Shown here one piece after another: positions 20,658 through 30,056 of a stretch of DNA of 34,256 nt. Position numbers and translations under genes: made by a program. Origin of the DNA: an uncultured Paraglaciecola sp. (GTDB taxonomy: Bacteria; Pseudomonadota; Gammaproteobacteria; Enterobacterales; Alteromonadaceae). Within the stretch, counting starts at the first letter, position 1; each line of letters starts with the position of its first letter. The stretch spans positions 1 through 34,256 of the forward strand of contig CANMKA010000038.1 in assembly GCA_947498355.1 (NCBI GenBank). The letters are read 5' to 3'. A model generated the notes under the pieces. It saw only the letters and a list, made by a program, of their open reading frames with translations, was not told where the DNA came from and made no database searches.

Positions 20658-22739
20658 TCACGCCATTGGCTCGCACTTAAATACTGCTAAGCTTCGATAA
20701 GCCTGCAGATATTTGTGGCGGATCATCACGTCAGGTTGCTCTGACCACTTAGCATAACGTGTATCAAACATTAGTTTCCAACCGTCAGTTTCGCAAAATT
20801 GTGGCAAATGGAAGCAGACATCGTGATCACTGGCATTAAACACCAATAGCCAATGGCCCTGATGCGTATCTTTATCGTCAACGACTCCCCTTAGCTCTAC
20901 AGCAAAGGCTTGGTTGTTGTGATCTTGCCAGTCATCTTGGACTTTGCGCTCTCCATCCGGACGATACCAATAGACTTTTTCAACGTTATGCGTAGAAGTA
21001 TACGTATCTCCCTCTAGATTTAGATGATTTAAAATCTGAGTACTTTTACGAAGTTTAATGATCTGCTGACAAAACGTTAAAAACTCTTGCTGGATAGGCG
21101 TCATCGACCAATCGACCCAGCTCAATTCGTTATCTTGGCAATAGGCGTTATTGTTACCTTGTTGCGTGCGACTTAATTCGTCACCGCCCAGCACATGGGG
21201 CGTGCCCTGAGACAAGAGCAAGGTAGCAAATAAATTACGCTTTTGTCGCTCTCGTAACGCTACAATGACTGGATCTTTGGTTTCGCCTTCAACGCCATAG
21301 TTAGCAGATAAGTTATGCCCATGTCCGTCACGATTTTGTTCGCCATTAGCCTCATTGTGACGTTCAGCGTAACTCACCATATCGTGAAGGGTAAATCCAT
21401 CGTGGTAACTCACGTTGTTAACAGAGGTTAAGATTGACCGATTATCGTGGGGGAAAATATCTCGAGATCCTAATAAACGGGTAGCGAAATCACTGGTTTG
21501 GCCTTTATCACCCCGCCAGAACGACCTAACCGTATCTCGGTATTTGTCATTACACTCTAACCAGTTAGAGGGAAACTGCCCAAGTCGATAGCCCCCAAGG
21601 CCGATATCCCATGGCTCAGCAATCAACTTAGTGTTAATTAGTGTGGGATCTTGACGTATGGTCCTAAAAAATCCAGCTAACGCGGTAAATTCGTAGGGAT
21701 CACGACCTAAACTAGCGGCTAAATCAAATCTAAATCCATCAACCCCCATGGTTTGTACCCAGTAACGCAGGGAGTCCATCACCATTTTCTGAATATAAGG
21801 TGACGCGGTATTCACGCTATTTCCGCATCCAGAATTATTTACATACCTATCGTAGTTAATTGCGCCATATTCATTCCGCTCAAATAGGTAACTAGAGGCA
21901 TTATCAAACCCTTTAAACGACAACATAGGCCCGTCATAGCCACCCTCGGCAGTATGATTGAACACCACATCCATTATGACTTCGATACCTGCACTATGCA
22001 GACTAGTCACCATTTGTTTAAACTCGGCTACGCCGTCTTTAACCACGTATCGTGGATCTGGGGAAAAGTAATTAACAGGGTTATATCCCCAATAATTAGT
22101 TAAGCCTTTATTGGTGATAAAAGGTTCTGGCATAAAGGCTGAAACAGGCATCAGCTGAATAGCACTAATCCCTAAATGGGTTAAATGCTCAATTACGTCT
22201 GGGTGACATATCCCCAAAAATTTGCCTCTATGCTTTTTAGGCACATTTGGGTGAAGTTGAGTTAACCCCTTTACATGGGCCTCGTACAAGATAGTTTGAT
22301 CTAACTCAGTATTAGGCCGTTGTGCGTCATCATAAAAGCCTAGAGGTGCTTGGACGACACACTTTGGCATCATGCCCTGACTGTCACCTTGGTATAACTT
22401 TTCATCCCAAAATAATGGACGACTTAACGCTTTTGCATAAGGGTCAATCAATAATTTTTCAGGATCGAAATTCAACCCTTGATGAGAGGAATTACTGCCG
22501 TGCACTCTAAAACCGTATAGCTGACCTGCTGCGAGATCTGCAACATGGCAATGCCAGATTTTGCCGGTTTTGGCTGGCATTGGAATAACTGCAACTTGCT
22601 TTTCGGTTTTAGCATCAAAAAGACATAACTCAACGGATTCTGCTCGAGGACAATGCACAGCAAAATTACACCCGGTTTGATCTAAATTAGCTCCAAGGGG
22701 ATGTTCAGTCCCAACACTCACATTAAAACCATGACTCAT
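20658..22739 (-). CDS. glgX: Glycogen debranching enzyme GlgX (isoamylase-type, GH13)
   Basis: This 693-residue enzyme hydrolyses alpha-1,6 branches of phosphorylase-limit glycogen. An N-terminal CBM48 domain (about 8-100) precedes the GH13 barrel: VIMDVVFNHTAEGG, GVDGFRFDLAAS (nucleophile Asp339), LIAEPWDIG (acid/base Glu375) and SYHDGFTLHDMVSY. GGDELSRTQQGNNNAYCQDNE is characteristic of GlgX. The length fits GlgX (about 660-700). It starts 5 bases after the glgB stop, in the malQ-glgB-glgX-msrB unit. Confidence 0.96.
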   Translation of the reverse strand: MSHGFNVSVGTEHPLGANLDQTGCNFAVHCPRAESVELCLFDAKTEKQVAVIPMPAKTGKIWHCHVADLAAGQLYGFRVHGSNSSHQGLNFDPEKLLIDPYAKALSRPLFWDEKLYQGDSQGMMPKCVVQAPLGFYDDAQRPNTELDQTILYEAHVKGLTQLHPNVPKKHRGKFLGICHPDVIEHLTHLGISAIQLMPVSAFMPEPFITNKGLTNYWGYNPVNYFSPDPRYVVKDGVAEFKQMVTSLHSAGIEVIMDVVFNHTAEGGYDGPMLSFKGFDNASSYLFERNEYGAINYDRYVNNSGCGNSVNTASPYIQKMVMDSLRYWVQTMGVDGFRFDLAASLGRDPYEFTALAGFFRTIRQDPTLINTKLIAEPWDIGLGGYRLGQFPSNWLECNDKYRDTVRSFWRGDKGQTSDFATRLLGSRDIFPHDNRSILTSVNNVSYHDGFTLHDMVSYAERHNEANGEQNRDGHGHNLSANYGVEGETKDPVIVALRERQKRNLFATLLLSQGTPHVLGGDELSRTQQGNNNAYCQDNELSWVDWSMTPIQQEFLTFCQQIIKLRKSTQILNHLNLEGDTYTSTHNVEKVYWYRPDGERKVQDDWQDHNNQAFAVELRGVVDDKDTHQGHWLLVFNASDHDVCFHLPQFCETDGWKLMFDTRYAKWSEQPDVMIRHKYLQAYRSLAVFKCEPMA

Positions 22740-22744
22740 AATTA

Positions 22745-24931
22745 TTATCCTCGATGGATCACAAAAATTGTGGCCAAAGGTGGCAAACTCAACGATATAG
22801 ATTGCTCTTTATCATTCCAATTGATTGGGTCTGTTTTAAAATTTTTCTTGGTTAAATAACCGCTACCCCAGTACTTTTTATCATCGGTATTGAGTAATAG
22901 CTCATACTTACCTTTGTCCAAAACGCCAAGTCTAAATTCGGCTTGTGGAACGGGTGTAAAGTTAGTAACGACATAAATTTTTTGCTGATCAGATTTTCTC
23001 ACCATAGACAAAATACTTTGCTCGGCGTTACCGTGATCGATCCACTCAAAGCCTTTGTAATCATTATCTAACTCGTACAACGCAGGATACTGTGCGTAGA
23101 GCTTGTTCAAATCTCGATATACAGACTGGATCCCTTGATGTTTATCAAAATCTAACAAATGCCAATCAATGGAGGAATCATGATTCCATTCTGCAAACTG
23201 TCCTATCTCATTACCCATGAAATTAAGCTTTTTACCCGGATGTCCATACATAAATCCAGCATAGGCTCTGTGATTGGCCGCTTGCTGCCACTCATCTCCT
23301 GGCATTTTACGTAGCAACGCTCCTTTCCCATGAACCACTTCATCGTGAGAAATGGGCAGCACAAAACTCTCATCAAAGGAATAAACTAAGCTGAAAGTAA
23401 TCTCATTGTGGTGGTAGCGCCTATAGCAGGGGTCTTTAGCGATATAGTGCAGGGAGTCGTTCATCCAGCCCATGTTCCATTTAAATCCAAAGCCCAATCC
23501 TCCCTCGAATACAGGCCTAGAGACCTTTGGAAAAGATGTAGACTCCTCGGCTATGGTCATAGCATGAGGGTACTTTTGGTATACTTCTTTGTTCATCCAC
23601 TGTAAAAAACTAATGGCTTCGTAATTATGATTCCCGCCATCTACATTTGGCACCCAATCTCCATCTTCTCGGGAATAATCCAGATACAACATAGAGGCTA
23701 CGGCATCAACTCTTAGTCCATCAATATGAAACTTATCGACCCAATACAAGGCATTGGCTACTAAAAACTGACGAACTGTGTCTTTTCCAAAATCATAAAT
23801 GCACGAATTCCAATCTGGGTGCCAGCCTCGGCGCGGATCTTCGTATTCGTAAACATGGCTTCCATCAAATCTCGCGAGTCCGTGGCCATCTTCTGGGAAA
23901 TGCGCAGGCACCCAATCCATGATCACACCAATGCCATGTTGATGACATTGGTCAACAAAATACTTAAAGTCATCTGGGGTACCAAAGCGACTTGTCGGTG
24001 CAAACAGACCTACAGGCTGATACCCCCAAGAACCGTCAAATGGATATTCAGATACAGGCATAATCTCGATATGGGTGTAGGCCATATCTTTGATATATGG
24101 GATCAGTTCATCAACAAGCTGGTGATAACTCAAGTAGCGTTGTTCCGAATCGCCTTGAGGCTTTTTCCAAGAACCTAAATGCAGTTCATAAATACTCATT
24201 GGCTGAGTATATTTGTTTTTCTTGGCTTCTTTTAGCCAGTCTTGATCTTGCCACTCATACGCAGAATGGTCGTACACAATAGAACTATGGGACGGGTATT
24301 GCTCAGCAGAAAACCCAACTGGATCGGCTTTATGCGGCAAACTGTGCCCAGCAGCGTCTTTGATTTGGTATTTATACTTAGCTCCCGCTTCAATACCTGG
24401 CACCACCAACACCCAATAGCCCATTTCGGTTTTCTGCATAGGGGTACATGAGCCATCCCAGTAATTGAAATCACCAATTAAAGACACAGCAGAGGCATTA
24501 GGAGCAAACACAGCAAAACGCGTCCCTTTAATTGGTTGGCTTAACCCCACATCAAGGGACACCAACTGTGCGCCCAATTGGTGATAAACATTTTCTGGGT
24601 GATGGTCGACAAAATGAATGGCGTGATAAGCTTGTTCTTGAAACTGATAAGGATCGACAACTTCATATTCAGCTGCTTCGGTCGTAACCCTAAAACTATA
24701 TGCTTTGGGTAAAGTGGCAAATTCGAAGTTAGCAGAAAATAACGGGCCATCGTCGCTTTGTCTTAACTGTCCTAAGATTTTATTTGAGCCTAGGTCGATC
24801 ACCTCAACCTTAACTGCGCCTGGTAACCAAGCGCGAATACTAGAAATCGACTCCTCAGGTTTAGTATGTATACCTAAGTAAGAAAAAGGGTGGGTACAAT
24901 TGGCATTAGATAATACGTGTTCTACCTGCAT
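22745..24931 (-). CDS. glgB: 1,4-alpha-glucan branching enzyme
   Basis: This 728-residue enzyme makes alpha-1,6 branches by cutting and moving alpha-1,4 segments. There are two N-terminal beta modules (N1 about 12-105; CBM48 about 132-220, with FAVFAPNASAVSLIGDFNYW), so it is the long form of GlgB. The GH13 barrel carries VIMDWVPAHFPEDGHGL, HIDGLRVDAVASMLYLDYS (nucleophile Asp409), TIAEESTSFP (Glu462) and LPISHDEVVHGKG. A C-terminal all-beta domain follows. It starts 58 bases downstream of malQ on the same strand; glgX follows after 5 bases. Confidence 0.97.
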   Translation of the reverse strand: MQVEHVLSNANCTHPFSYLGIHTKPEESISSIRAWLPGAVKVEVIDLGSNKILGQLRQSDDGPLFSANFEFATLPKAYSFRVTTEAAEYEVVDPYQFQEQAYHAIHFVDHHPENVYHQLGAQLVSLDVGLSQPIKGTRFAVFAPNASAVSLIGDFNYWDGSCTPMQKTEMGYWVLVVPGIEAGAKYKYQIKDAAGHSLPHKADPVGFSAEQYPSHSSIVYDHSAYEWQDQDWLKEAKKNKYTQPMSIYELHLGSWKKPQGDSEQRYLSYHQLVDELIPYIKDMAYTHIEIMPVSEYPFDGSWGYQPVGLFAPTSRFGTPDDFKYFVDQCHQHGIGVIMDWVPAHFPEDGHGLARFDGSHVYEYEDPRRGWHPDWNSCIYDFGKDTVRQFLVANALYWVDKFHIDGLRVDAVASMLYLDYSREDGDWVPNVDGGNHNYEAISFLQWMNKEVYQKYPHAMTIAEESTSFPKVSRPVFEGGLGFGFKWNMGWMNDSLHYIAKDPCYRRYHHNEITFSLVYSFDESFVLPISHDEVVHGKGALLRKMPGDEWQQAANHRAYAGFMYGHPGKKLNFMGNEIGQFAEWNHDSSIDWHLLDFDKHQGIQSVYRDLNKLYAQYPALYELDNDYKGFEWIDHGNAEQSILSMVRKSDQQKIYVVTNFTPVPQAEFRLGVLDKGKYELLLNTDDKKYWGSGYLTKKNFKTDPINWNDKEQSISLSLPPLATIFVIHRG

Positions 24932-24989
24932 TGGTTCGCCTTATATTGAGCCGCTCTTCCTGACACTGAGCGGCTTTAGAGAAGATAAT

Positions 24990-27185
24990 TTACGTTGACG
25001 CTTGGTTTCTTGCCTCAGTTAATTGTGTTGCCAACGCGTCTAATGATGCATCACTAAATATGTCTTGTAAATTGTGAGTGAGTTTGCGTCGCCAATTGGG
25101 GTACTCGCTAAACGTGCCCGGCACATTAATTGGCTGATCCATTTCAAGCCAGTCTTCTAACTGCAAACTGAGCAAATCACTTGACCCCGCTGCCATATGC
25201 AATTGCATACCGTTATTTAGCGCTTTGTGCATACCTACTTGATTGACATCTCGACTGATATTTTCGGGCAAAGAGTGGTGGCCGTGTAAGGTATCTAACA
25301 AAGCTTGCTTGTTGCGATGTCGACTGTCGTAAAGATGGGTCACTAAGTCTTCCGTTTGATATAAACCTAGGTTTTTGCCGAGCTCTATATCGTGGCAATG
25401 CCAAAAACCCAGTAATGTTGGCATGTCATGGGTGGTCAGGGTAGCCATGGACTGTTCGGGGTAATGTGATGGCGAAAAGTAGCCACCATCTTGCGCTTGC
25501 TCAAACAAAAAGACTCGGTACGAATAAATACCGTTATCGGCGAGTTTGGCACGAATTTCGTCCGGAACTGTGCCTAAATCTTCTCCAATTACAGCACTTT
25601 TATTACGTTGGCTTTCTAGGGCCAAAATCCCTAACAGGTCGTCTACAGGGTAATAAACGTAACCGCCTTGTTTGGGACTGTTGTCACCTGGCACCCACCA
25701 TAGCCTTAACAGCGCCATAACATGGTCAATACGCAACGCACCTGTAGCGTACATATTCGACTGGCACATATCGATAAAAGGCTGATAGGCCTGCTGGTAA
25801 AGCTTATCTGGATCCATAGGCGGCAGTCCCCATTTTTGACCGAGTGGGCCTAACTCATCGGGAGGGGCACCTATACTGGCATCTGGGCAATACAAGGCTT
25901 GATTGCCCCATACTTCTGCACTGCCTTCACTGACCCCAACCGCTAAATCACGATACAAACCAATATGCATATTGTTAGCAAGCGCTACATCATTGGCGCG
26001 GGTCAATTGCAAAGACGCTTGCCATTGCAACCACAGAAAGAATTTGATTTGTTTACTGTGCAACTTGGCAAATTTAGCCACTGCTGGCGACTCTGCATCT
26101 TGGTATTCTTCAGGGAACCCTGGCCATCCCCAACAAGGTTGGCCTTTGCTTGATAAATGCTGTTGTAGCGCGTCATAAATAGCTAAAGTTTGTAAACTTT
26201 GTCCGCCACAGGCAACAAACTGCTTAAACTGTTTATTCAGTTTGGTATTTTTGGACAAATATTGCTTATTTTGATAGTCAAAAATGGCATGTAACGCCTG
26301 TAGCTTTAGCTCTGTAACGACTTCATAGTCAACATGGGCGACTTGTCTGGCATGGTCAATCTTTTGTTGAAATTCAGGGTGATTAACTAATGTTTGTACA
26401 GAGGGTTGTTCAAATCCATCCACGGCACTCACATCGATATAAATGAAATTTAGCCAGCGCCGAGAAGATGGACCATAAGGGCTACAGGCATTGGGGTTAG
26501 CAGGGTAAAGAGCATGAATTGGATTCAGTCCAATAAAATGCGCACCACGCTTGGCAGATTGTTCAATTAAATAAGCTAAATCTGAAAAATCCCCGACTCC
26601 CCAGTTATCTTGACTACGCAAACAGTACAATTGAACACTCAAGCCCCACACTTTTTGTCCGCTTTCGATAGCCTGCGGTTTATAACATGCCTTTGGCGCA
26701 ATAATCAGTTTCATACTGGCCAACACGTCATCTTCGATGGCAACCGACAAAGTGTAATATCCTATCGCTAAGGTGACAGGTAAGTTGACCAAATATTCGT
26801 GAAATTCTACCTCATCAATATGCGTTCCATTGACTAACTCACCGTCTGTTGGTGTGACGTCGAACTGCTGTTTATCGCCCGCTTCTGACTCAATGCAAAA
26901 TTGGTAAGCGTCGGATACCAATTCAATTGGCAGGCGCATAACTGTTTGCAAAGCTTGATGTTCACGGGTCACTTGAACTGGGTTTAACACACTCGTCCAG
27001 TTATCTACCACAGCTTGATTGGCTTGTTGTTCAAGCTTTTCTGGATTATCAATTTGATAGCCCATGACTTCTAACAACTTTTGCTTGGTATCCATAGGGA
27101 TTGATTGGGGCTTACCCCAGGCATCTAGGTAATTTGACTCTATGCCACATTGGTCAACTAAATAATCGATAAGGGGCGCAGTCAT
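24990..27185 (-). CDS. malQ: 4-alpha-glucanotransferase (amylomaltase, GH77)
   Basis: This 731-residue GH77 enzyme transfers maltodextrin segments and releases glucose. The ATG at 27185 (MTAPLIDYLVDQCGI) is chosen over the ATG at 27218 because AGGA lies upstream of it and the family starts there. There is an N-terminal extension of about 180 residues as in E. coli MalQ. Then come SPYGPSSRRWLNFIYID, the nucleophile motif ALRIDHVMALLRLWW, the acid/base motif VIGEDLGTVPDEI and TTHDMPTLLGFW. It is the first gene of the malQ-glgB-glgX-msrB unit. A MITE-like element begins about 37 bases upstream of its start, so the operon promoter lies within or beyond that element, or in those 37 bases. Confidence 0.95.
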   Translation of the reverse strand: MTAPLIDYLVDQCGIESNYLDAWGKPQSIPMDTKQKLLEVMGYQIDNPEKLEQQANQAVVDNWTSVLNPVQVTREHQALQTVMRLPIELVSDAYQFCIESEAGDKQQFDVTPTDGELVNGTHIDEVEFHEYLVNLPVTLAIGYYTLSVAIEDDVLASMKLIIAPKACYKPQAIESGQKVWGLSVQLYCLRSQDNWGVGDFSDLAYLIEQSAKRGAHFIGLNPIHALYPANPNACSPYGPSSRRWLNFIYIDVSAVDGFEQPSVQTLVNHPEFQQKIDHARQVAHVDYEVVTELKLQALHAIFDYQNKQYLSKNTKLNKQFKQFVACGGQSLQTLAIYDALQQHLSSKGQPCWGWPGFPEEYQDAESPAVAKFAKLHSKQIKFFLWLQWQASLQLTRANDVALANNMHIGLYRDLAVGVSEGSAEVWGNQALYCPDASIGAPPDELGPLGQKWGLPPMDPDKLYQQAYQPFIDMCQSNMYATGALRIDHVMALLRLWWVPGDNSPKQGGYVYYPVDDLLGILALESQRNKSAVIGEDLGTVPDEIRAKLADNGIYSYRVFLFEQAQDGGYFSPSHYPEQSMATLTTHDMPTLLGFWHCHDIELGKNLGLYQTEDLVTHLYDSRHRNKQALLDTLHGHHSLPENISRDVNQVGMHKALNNGMQLHMAAGSSDLLSLQLEDWLEMDQPINVPGTFSEYPNWRRKLTHNLQDIFSDASLDALATQLTEARNQAST

Positions 27186-27222
27186 AAATTTTGGTTCCTT
27201 TAAAATCAAACAAAACATCTAA

Positions 27223-27497
27223 GGGCTGTTTATCTTTATTCATTTTGTATATTGAAGGCTAAACTCACACAGCGCTAGGCGCACCAAATGTGGTTTAGTC
27301 ATCTACATGAGCCGTTTGATAACCAAGCTAGGAGGGGCTTTGGCCTCAACCCAAAGGATACGCTATTGGGTAACGTAGCCATGTCACCCTCACTACTTAC
27401 ATACCCATACATTTAGAAAAATTCAAACCCACTCATTCGCCACAGGTTGGCTAAAAAATGGCCTTCGCCATAATTTATGAACAAAGATAAACAGCCC
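27223..27497. mobile_element. MITE-like element with 21-bp terminal inverted repeats
   Basis: GGGCTGTTTATCTTTATTCAT (27223-27243) and the reverse complement of 27477-27497 differ at one base. The 275-bp element carries no ORF. CTA is present just outside both ends (27219-27221 and 27498-27500), which could be a 3-bp target duplication if one adds the extra A at 27222. Ends starting GGGCTGTT with short TA-containing duplications resemble IS5-group elements; that assignment is inference. It occupies about half of the 27186-27821 gap between malQ and gapA, on the malQ side. The remaining 27501-27821 is AT-rich and should contain the gapA promoter. Confidence 0.72.
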
Positions 27498-27821
27498 CTA
27501 GCATTAAGCATACTCCGTGTTACTATAAATGAAATGCTTTTCAAAGCAATTTATACCAGAGATATTTACCATTTTTGAATATCTTAGTGATTGATTTTGA
27601 TGATGTATTTTTGCAGTTATGTACGTAAATTGCAGCTAGACTAAAAGCCTTTATTAAGAGGGCCTTGCGCTATAAATCGATCGATTATGAATTATTTCGT
27701 AATTTAACAACGTTATTCTGAGTTTCTTTTGCCTTGTCGCAGAGATTAAGTCATAATTTCGTAAGTTTATTTCAGTTTGGCATATGTATGCCGTTCAATA
27801 ACGTTTTCAGAGGAAACAAGC

Positions 27822-28817
27822 ATGACAATTAAGGTTGGTATCAACGGGTTTGGTCGTATTGGTAGATTTGTATTCAGAGCAGCATGCGAACGCAGTGATA
27901 TCGAAGTAGTAGGCATTAACGATCTACTTGATGCAGATTACATGGCTTACATGTTGAAGTACGATTCAACTCACGGACAATTTAAAGGCACAGTTGAAGT
28001 AGCTGATGGTCAACTAGTTGTTAATGGTAAAACCATACGCATTACCGCTGAGCGTAATCCTGCAGATTTAGCATGGGGTAGCATTGGCGCTGATGTCGTG
28101 GTTGAATCAACTGGCTTGTTCTTAACAGACGAAACCGCACGTAAGCACATTCAAGCTGGCGCCAAAAAAGTGGTATTATCAGCTCCATCTAAAGACGATA
28201 CGCCTATGTTTGTTATGGGCGTTAACCATGACAGCTATGCGGGTCAAGACATAGTCTCGAATGCGTCTTGTACCACTAACTGCTTAGCCCCTCTTGCAAA
28301 AGTATTAAACGACAACTTTGGTATCGTTGATGGATTAATGACTACGGTACACGCAACCACAGCAACACAAAAAACAGTTGATGCTCCATCAGTTAAAGAT
28401 TGGCGTGGTGGACGCGGCGCGTCTCAAAACATCATCCCATCTTCAACAGGTGCAGCTAAAGCCGTAGGTAAAGTTATTCCAGAACTTAACGGCAAGCTAA
28501 CAGGTATGGCATTCCGCGTACCCACTGCTGACGTATCTGTAGTCGACCTAACGGTTAACCTTGCTAAATCTGCTAGCTACGAAGAAATTTGTACTGCTAT
28601 GAAAAATGCAGCTGAAGGCGAACTTAAAGGCATTATGGGTTACACCGAAGACGCTGTTGTTTCTCAAGATTTCATTGGAGACGTACGTACTTCAGTATTC
28701 GACGCAACTGCTGGTATTGCTCTTACCGACAAGTTTGTTAAATTGGTTTCTTGGTATGACAACGAAATCGGTTACTCAACTAAGGTACTAGATTTAGTTG
28801 CTCATATTAGCAAGTAA
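27822..28817 (+). CDS. gapA: Glyceraldehyde-3-phosphate dehydrogenase, type I
   Basis: This 331-residue glycolytic enzyme oxidises glyceraldehyde-3-phosphate with NAD+ and phosphate. ATG 27822 is used (AGAGGAAACAAGC just upstream; MTIKVGINGFGRIGR is the family start); an in-frame start at 27777 would add 15 unlikely residues. NAD binding is GINGFGRIGR and the Asp of GINDLLDADYMAYMLKYDSTH. The catalytic cysteine is in SNASCTTNCLAP, with HATTATQKTVD, RGGRGASQNIIPSSTGAA and WYDNEIGYS following. The protein matches bacterial GapA throughout. It ends at a strong terminator, and yeaD follows on the same strand. Confidence 0.98.
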   Translation: MTIKVGINGFGRIGRFVFRAACERSDIEVVGINDLLDADYMAYMLKYDSTHGQFKGTVEVADGQLVVNGKTIRITAERNPADLAWGSIGADVVVESTGLFLTDETARKHIQAGAKKVVLSAPSKDDTPMFVMGVNHDSYAGQDIVSNASCTTNCLAPLAKVLNDNFGIVDGLMTTVHATTATQKTVDAPSVKDWRGGRGASQNIIPSSTGAAKAVGKVIPELNGKLTGMAFRVPTADVSVVDLTVNLAKSASYEEICTAMKNAAEGELKGIMGYTEDAVVSQDFIGDVRTSVFDATAGIALTDKFVKLVSWYDNEIGYSTKVLDLVAHISK

Positions 28818-28838
28818 GCCAAAGTAACCAACCTAACT

Positions 28839-28862
28839 AAGGCGACTCAGGTCGCCTTTTTT
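28839..28862 (+). terminator. Terminator after gapA, in front of yeaD
   Basis: AAGGCGAC (28839-28846), loop TCAG, GTCGCCTT (28851-28858) and a run of Ts to 28862 form a perfect 8-bp hairpin. It is 22 bases after the gapA stop and ends only 25 bases before the yeaD start. Either yeaD has a promoter within this hairpin region or it is expressed by partial readthrough. Confidence 0.92.
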
Positions 28863-28887
28863 GATCAACCAACAGATACTTAAGATT

Positions 28888-29724
28888 ATGCTATTAACCA
28901 ATTCGACCCAAATCATTACCCGTAAAAGTATTCAAGTACTGCAAATAGACAACGCACTAGGCTTTGCAGAAATTGCACTTTTCGGCGGACACATCCTAAG
29001 CTTTACCCCAAAACATGATGGCAGAGAACGCTTGTGGGTAAGTGAAAACGCGATTTACGATGGTAAAAAAGCCATACGTGGTGGCGTACCCATTTGTTGG
29101 CCTTGGTTTGGTGATCATAAAAGCGATGAGTTCGGAGCTCATGGTTACGTAAGAGATCAAGCTTGGCATATTGTGCAAAGCCAAGATTCTGAATTAGGTA
29201 CGCTCGTTACCTTGCAACCCGCCACTACGCAAGGCCCTGGCTTTGACGGTCAAACGGAATTAACCCTGACGGTTCTAGTTGGCAAAACCTTAACTATTCA
29301 GCTAAATAGCAAAAATATAGGTGAAACTAATACTAGTATTAACTGTGCACTGCATACTTACTTTGCCGTGTCCGACATTAATCAAACTCATCTGTCTGGC
29401 TTGCAAGGCAAATACTTGGATAAAACCCGTGATTTTGATAGTTTTGACACGCCATCTAACTATCAATTTAATGAAGAAACTGATCGCGTCCATTTATTTA
29501 AAGCCAGTGAAGTCACAATTCATGATCAACAAACTGAAACATCTGTATTGTCAGAAGGTCACGATAGCATAGTGGTATGGAACCCTTGGCAAGAAAAATC
29601 AATTAGCATGGCAGATATGGCTGATGACAGTTACTTAACCATGCTATGCGTTGAAACCGCTGTTACTCAAGGACAGATATTATCACCAGGACAAGTCCAT
29701 ACCTTGCAGCAAATCATTAGATAA
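28888..29724 (+). CDS. yeaD: D-hexose-6-phosphate mutarotase (YeaD-like aldose 1-epimerase)
   Basis: This 278-residue galactose-mutarotase-like enzyme interconverts alpha and beta anomers of glucose-6-phosphate. YeaD-type motifs are GGHILSFTP, ERLWVSENAIYDGKKAIRGG, VPICWPWFG, GAHGYVRDQAW, ALHTYFAVSDI (catalytic His) and LCVETA (catalytic Glu). ATG 28888 is chosen; an upstream TTG at 28861 lies in the terminator's T-run and is unlikely. No strong Shine-Dalgarno is seen. The gapA-yeaD pairing is the same as in enterics and fits a glycolytic role. Confidence 0.93.
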   Translation: MLLTNSTQIITRKSIQVLQIDNALGFAEIALFGGHILSFTPKHDGRERLWVSENAIYDGKKAIRGGVPICWPWFGDHKSDEFGAHGYVRDQAWHIVQSQDSELGTLVTLQPATTQGPGFDGQTELTLTVLVGKTLTIQLNSKNIGETNTSINCALHTYFAVSDINQTHLSGLQGKYLDKTRDFDSFDTPSNYQFNEETDRVHLFKASEVTIHDQQTETSVLSEGHDSIVVWNPWQEKSISMADMADDSYLTMLCVETAVTQGQILSPGQVHTLQQIIR

Positions 29725-29776
29725 CCTTACTTCTTTATAATTACTCAGAATCAAGAATTAATTGCCCATGGAGTTT

Positions 29777-30041
29777 AGGGCGTGTTGGTCTTTTCTGTAT
29801 ACTTTTTGTTCTGCACTTCGTGGAATATAAAAGCTTTTTAGTCACAGCGCAGCGTTGAAGGCCTATTAATATAAGTCAAAATGCTGCAACAAAGAGTAAA
29901 AATCTTTTAAGACGAATTTTGCGCAGCATTTCTACTGCTTTAGCACGCATTCATATAGGACAACTACACCATAAGCATGCTTCATTGTATAAATACCGCG
30001 CAACTCGCTGCAAAAAAATACAGAAAAGACCAACACACCCT
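29777..30041. mobile_element. MITE-like element with 24-bp terminal inverted repeats
   Basis: The left end AGGGCGTGTTGGTCTTTTCT (continuing GTAT to 29800) and the reverse complement of 30018-30041 differ at one base. The 265-bp body has no ORF but has inner inverted segments (AAATGCTGC / GCGCAGCATTT, GCGCAGCG). TA abuts both ends if the element begins at GGG, consistent with a 2-bp TA duplication as in IS630/mariner-type or some IS5-type elements. It is unrelated in sequence to the element at 27223-27497. It fills most of the 434-bp gap between yeaD and the large surface-protein gene. Confidence 0.75.
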
Positions 30042-30056
30042 AATAAGTAACAATTT

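Noticed and set aside
27698..27712. CGTAATTTAACAACG upstream of gapA as a HexR-type operator
   Set aside because: It resembles the TGTAAT-N3-ATTACA consensus in only one half; too weak to call without a scoring matrix.
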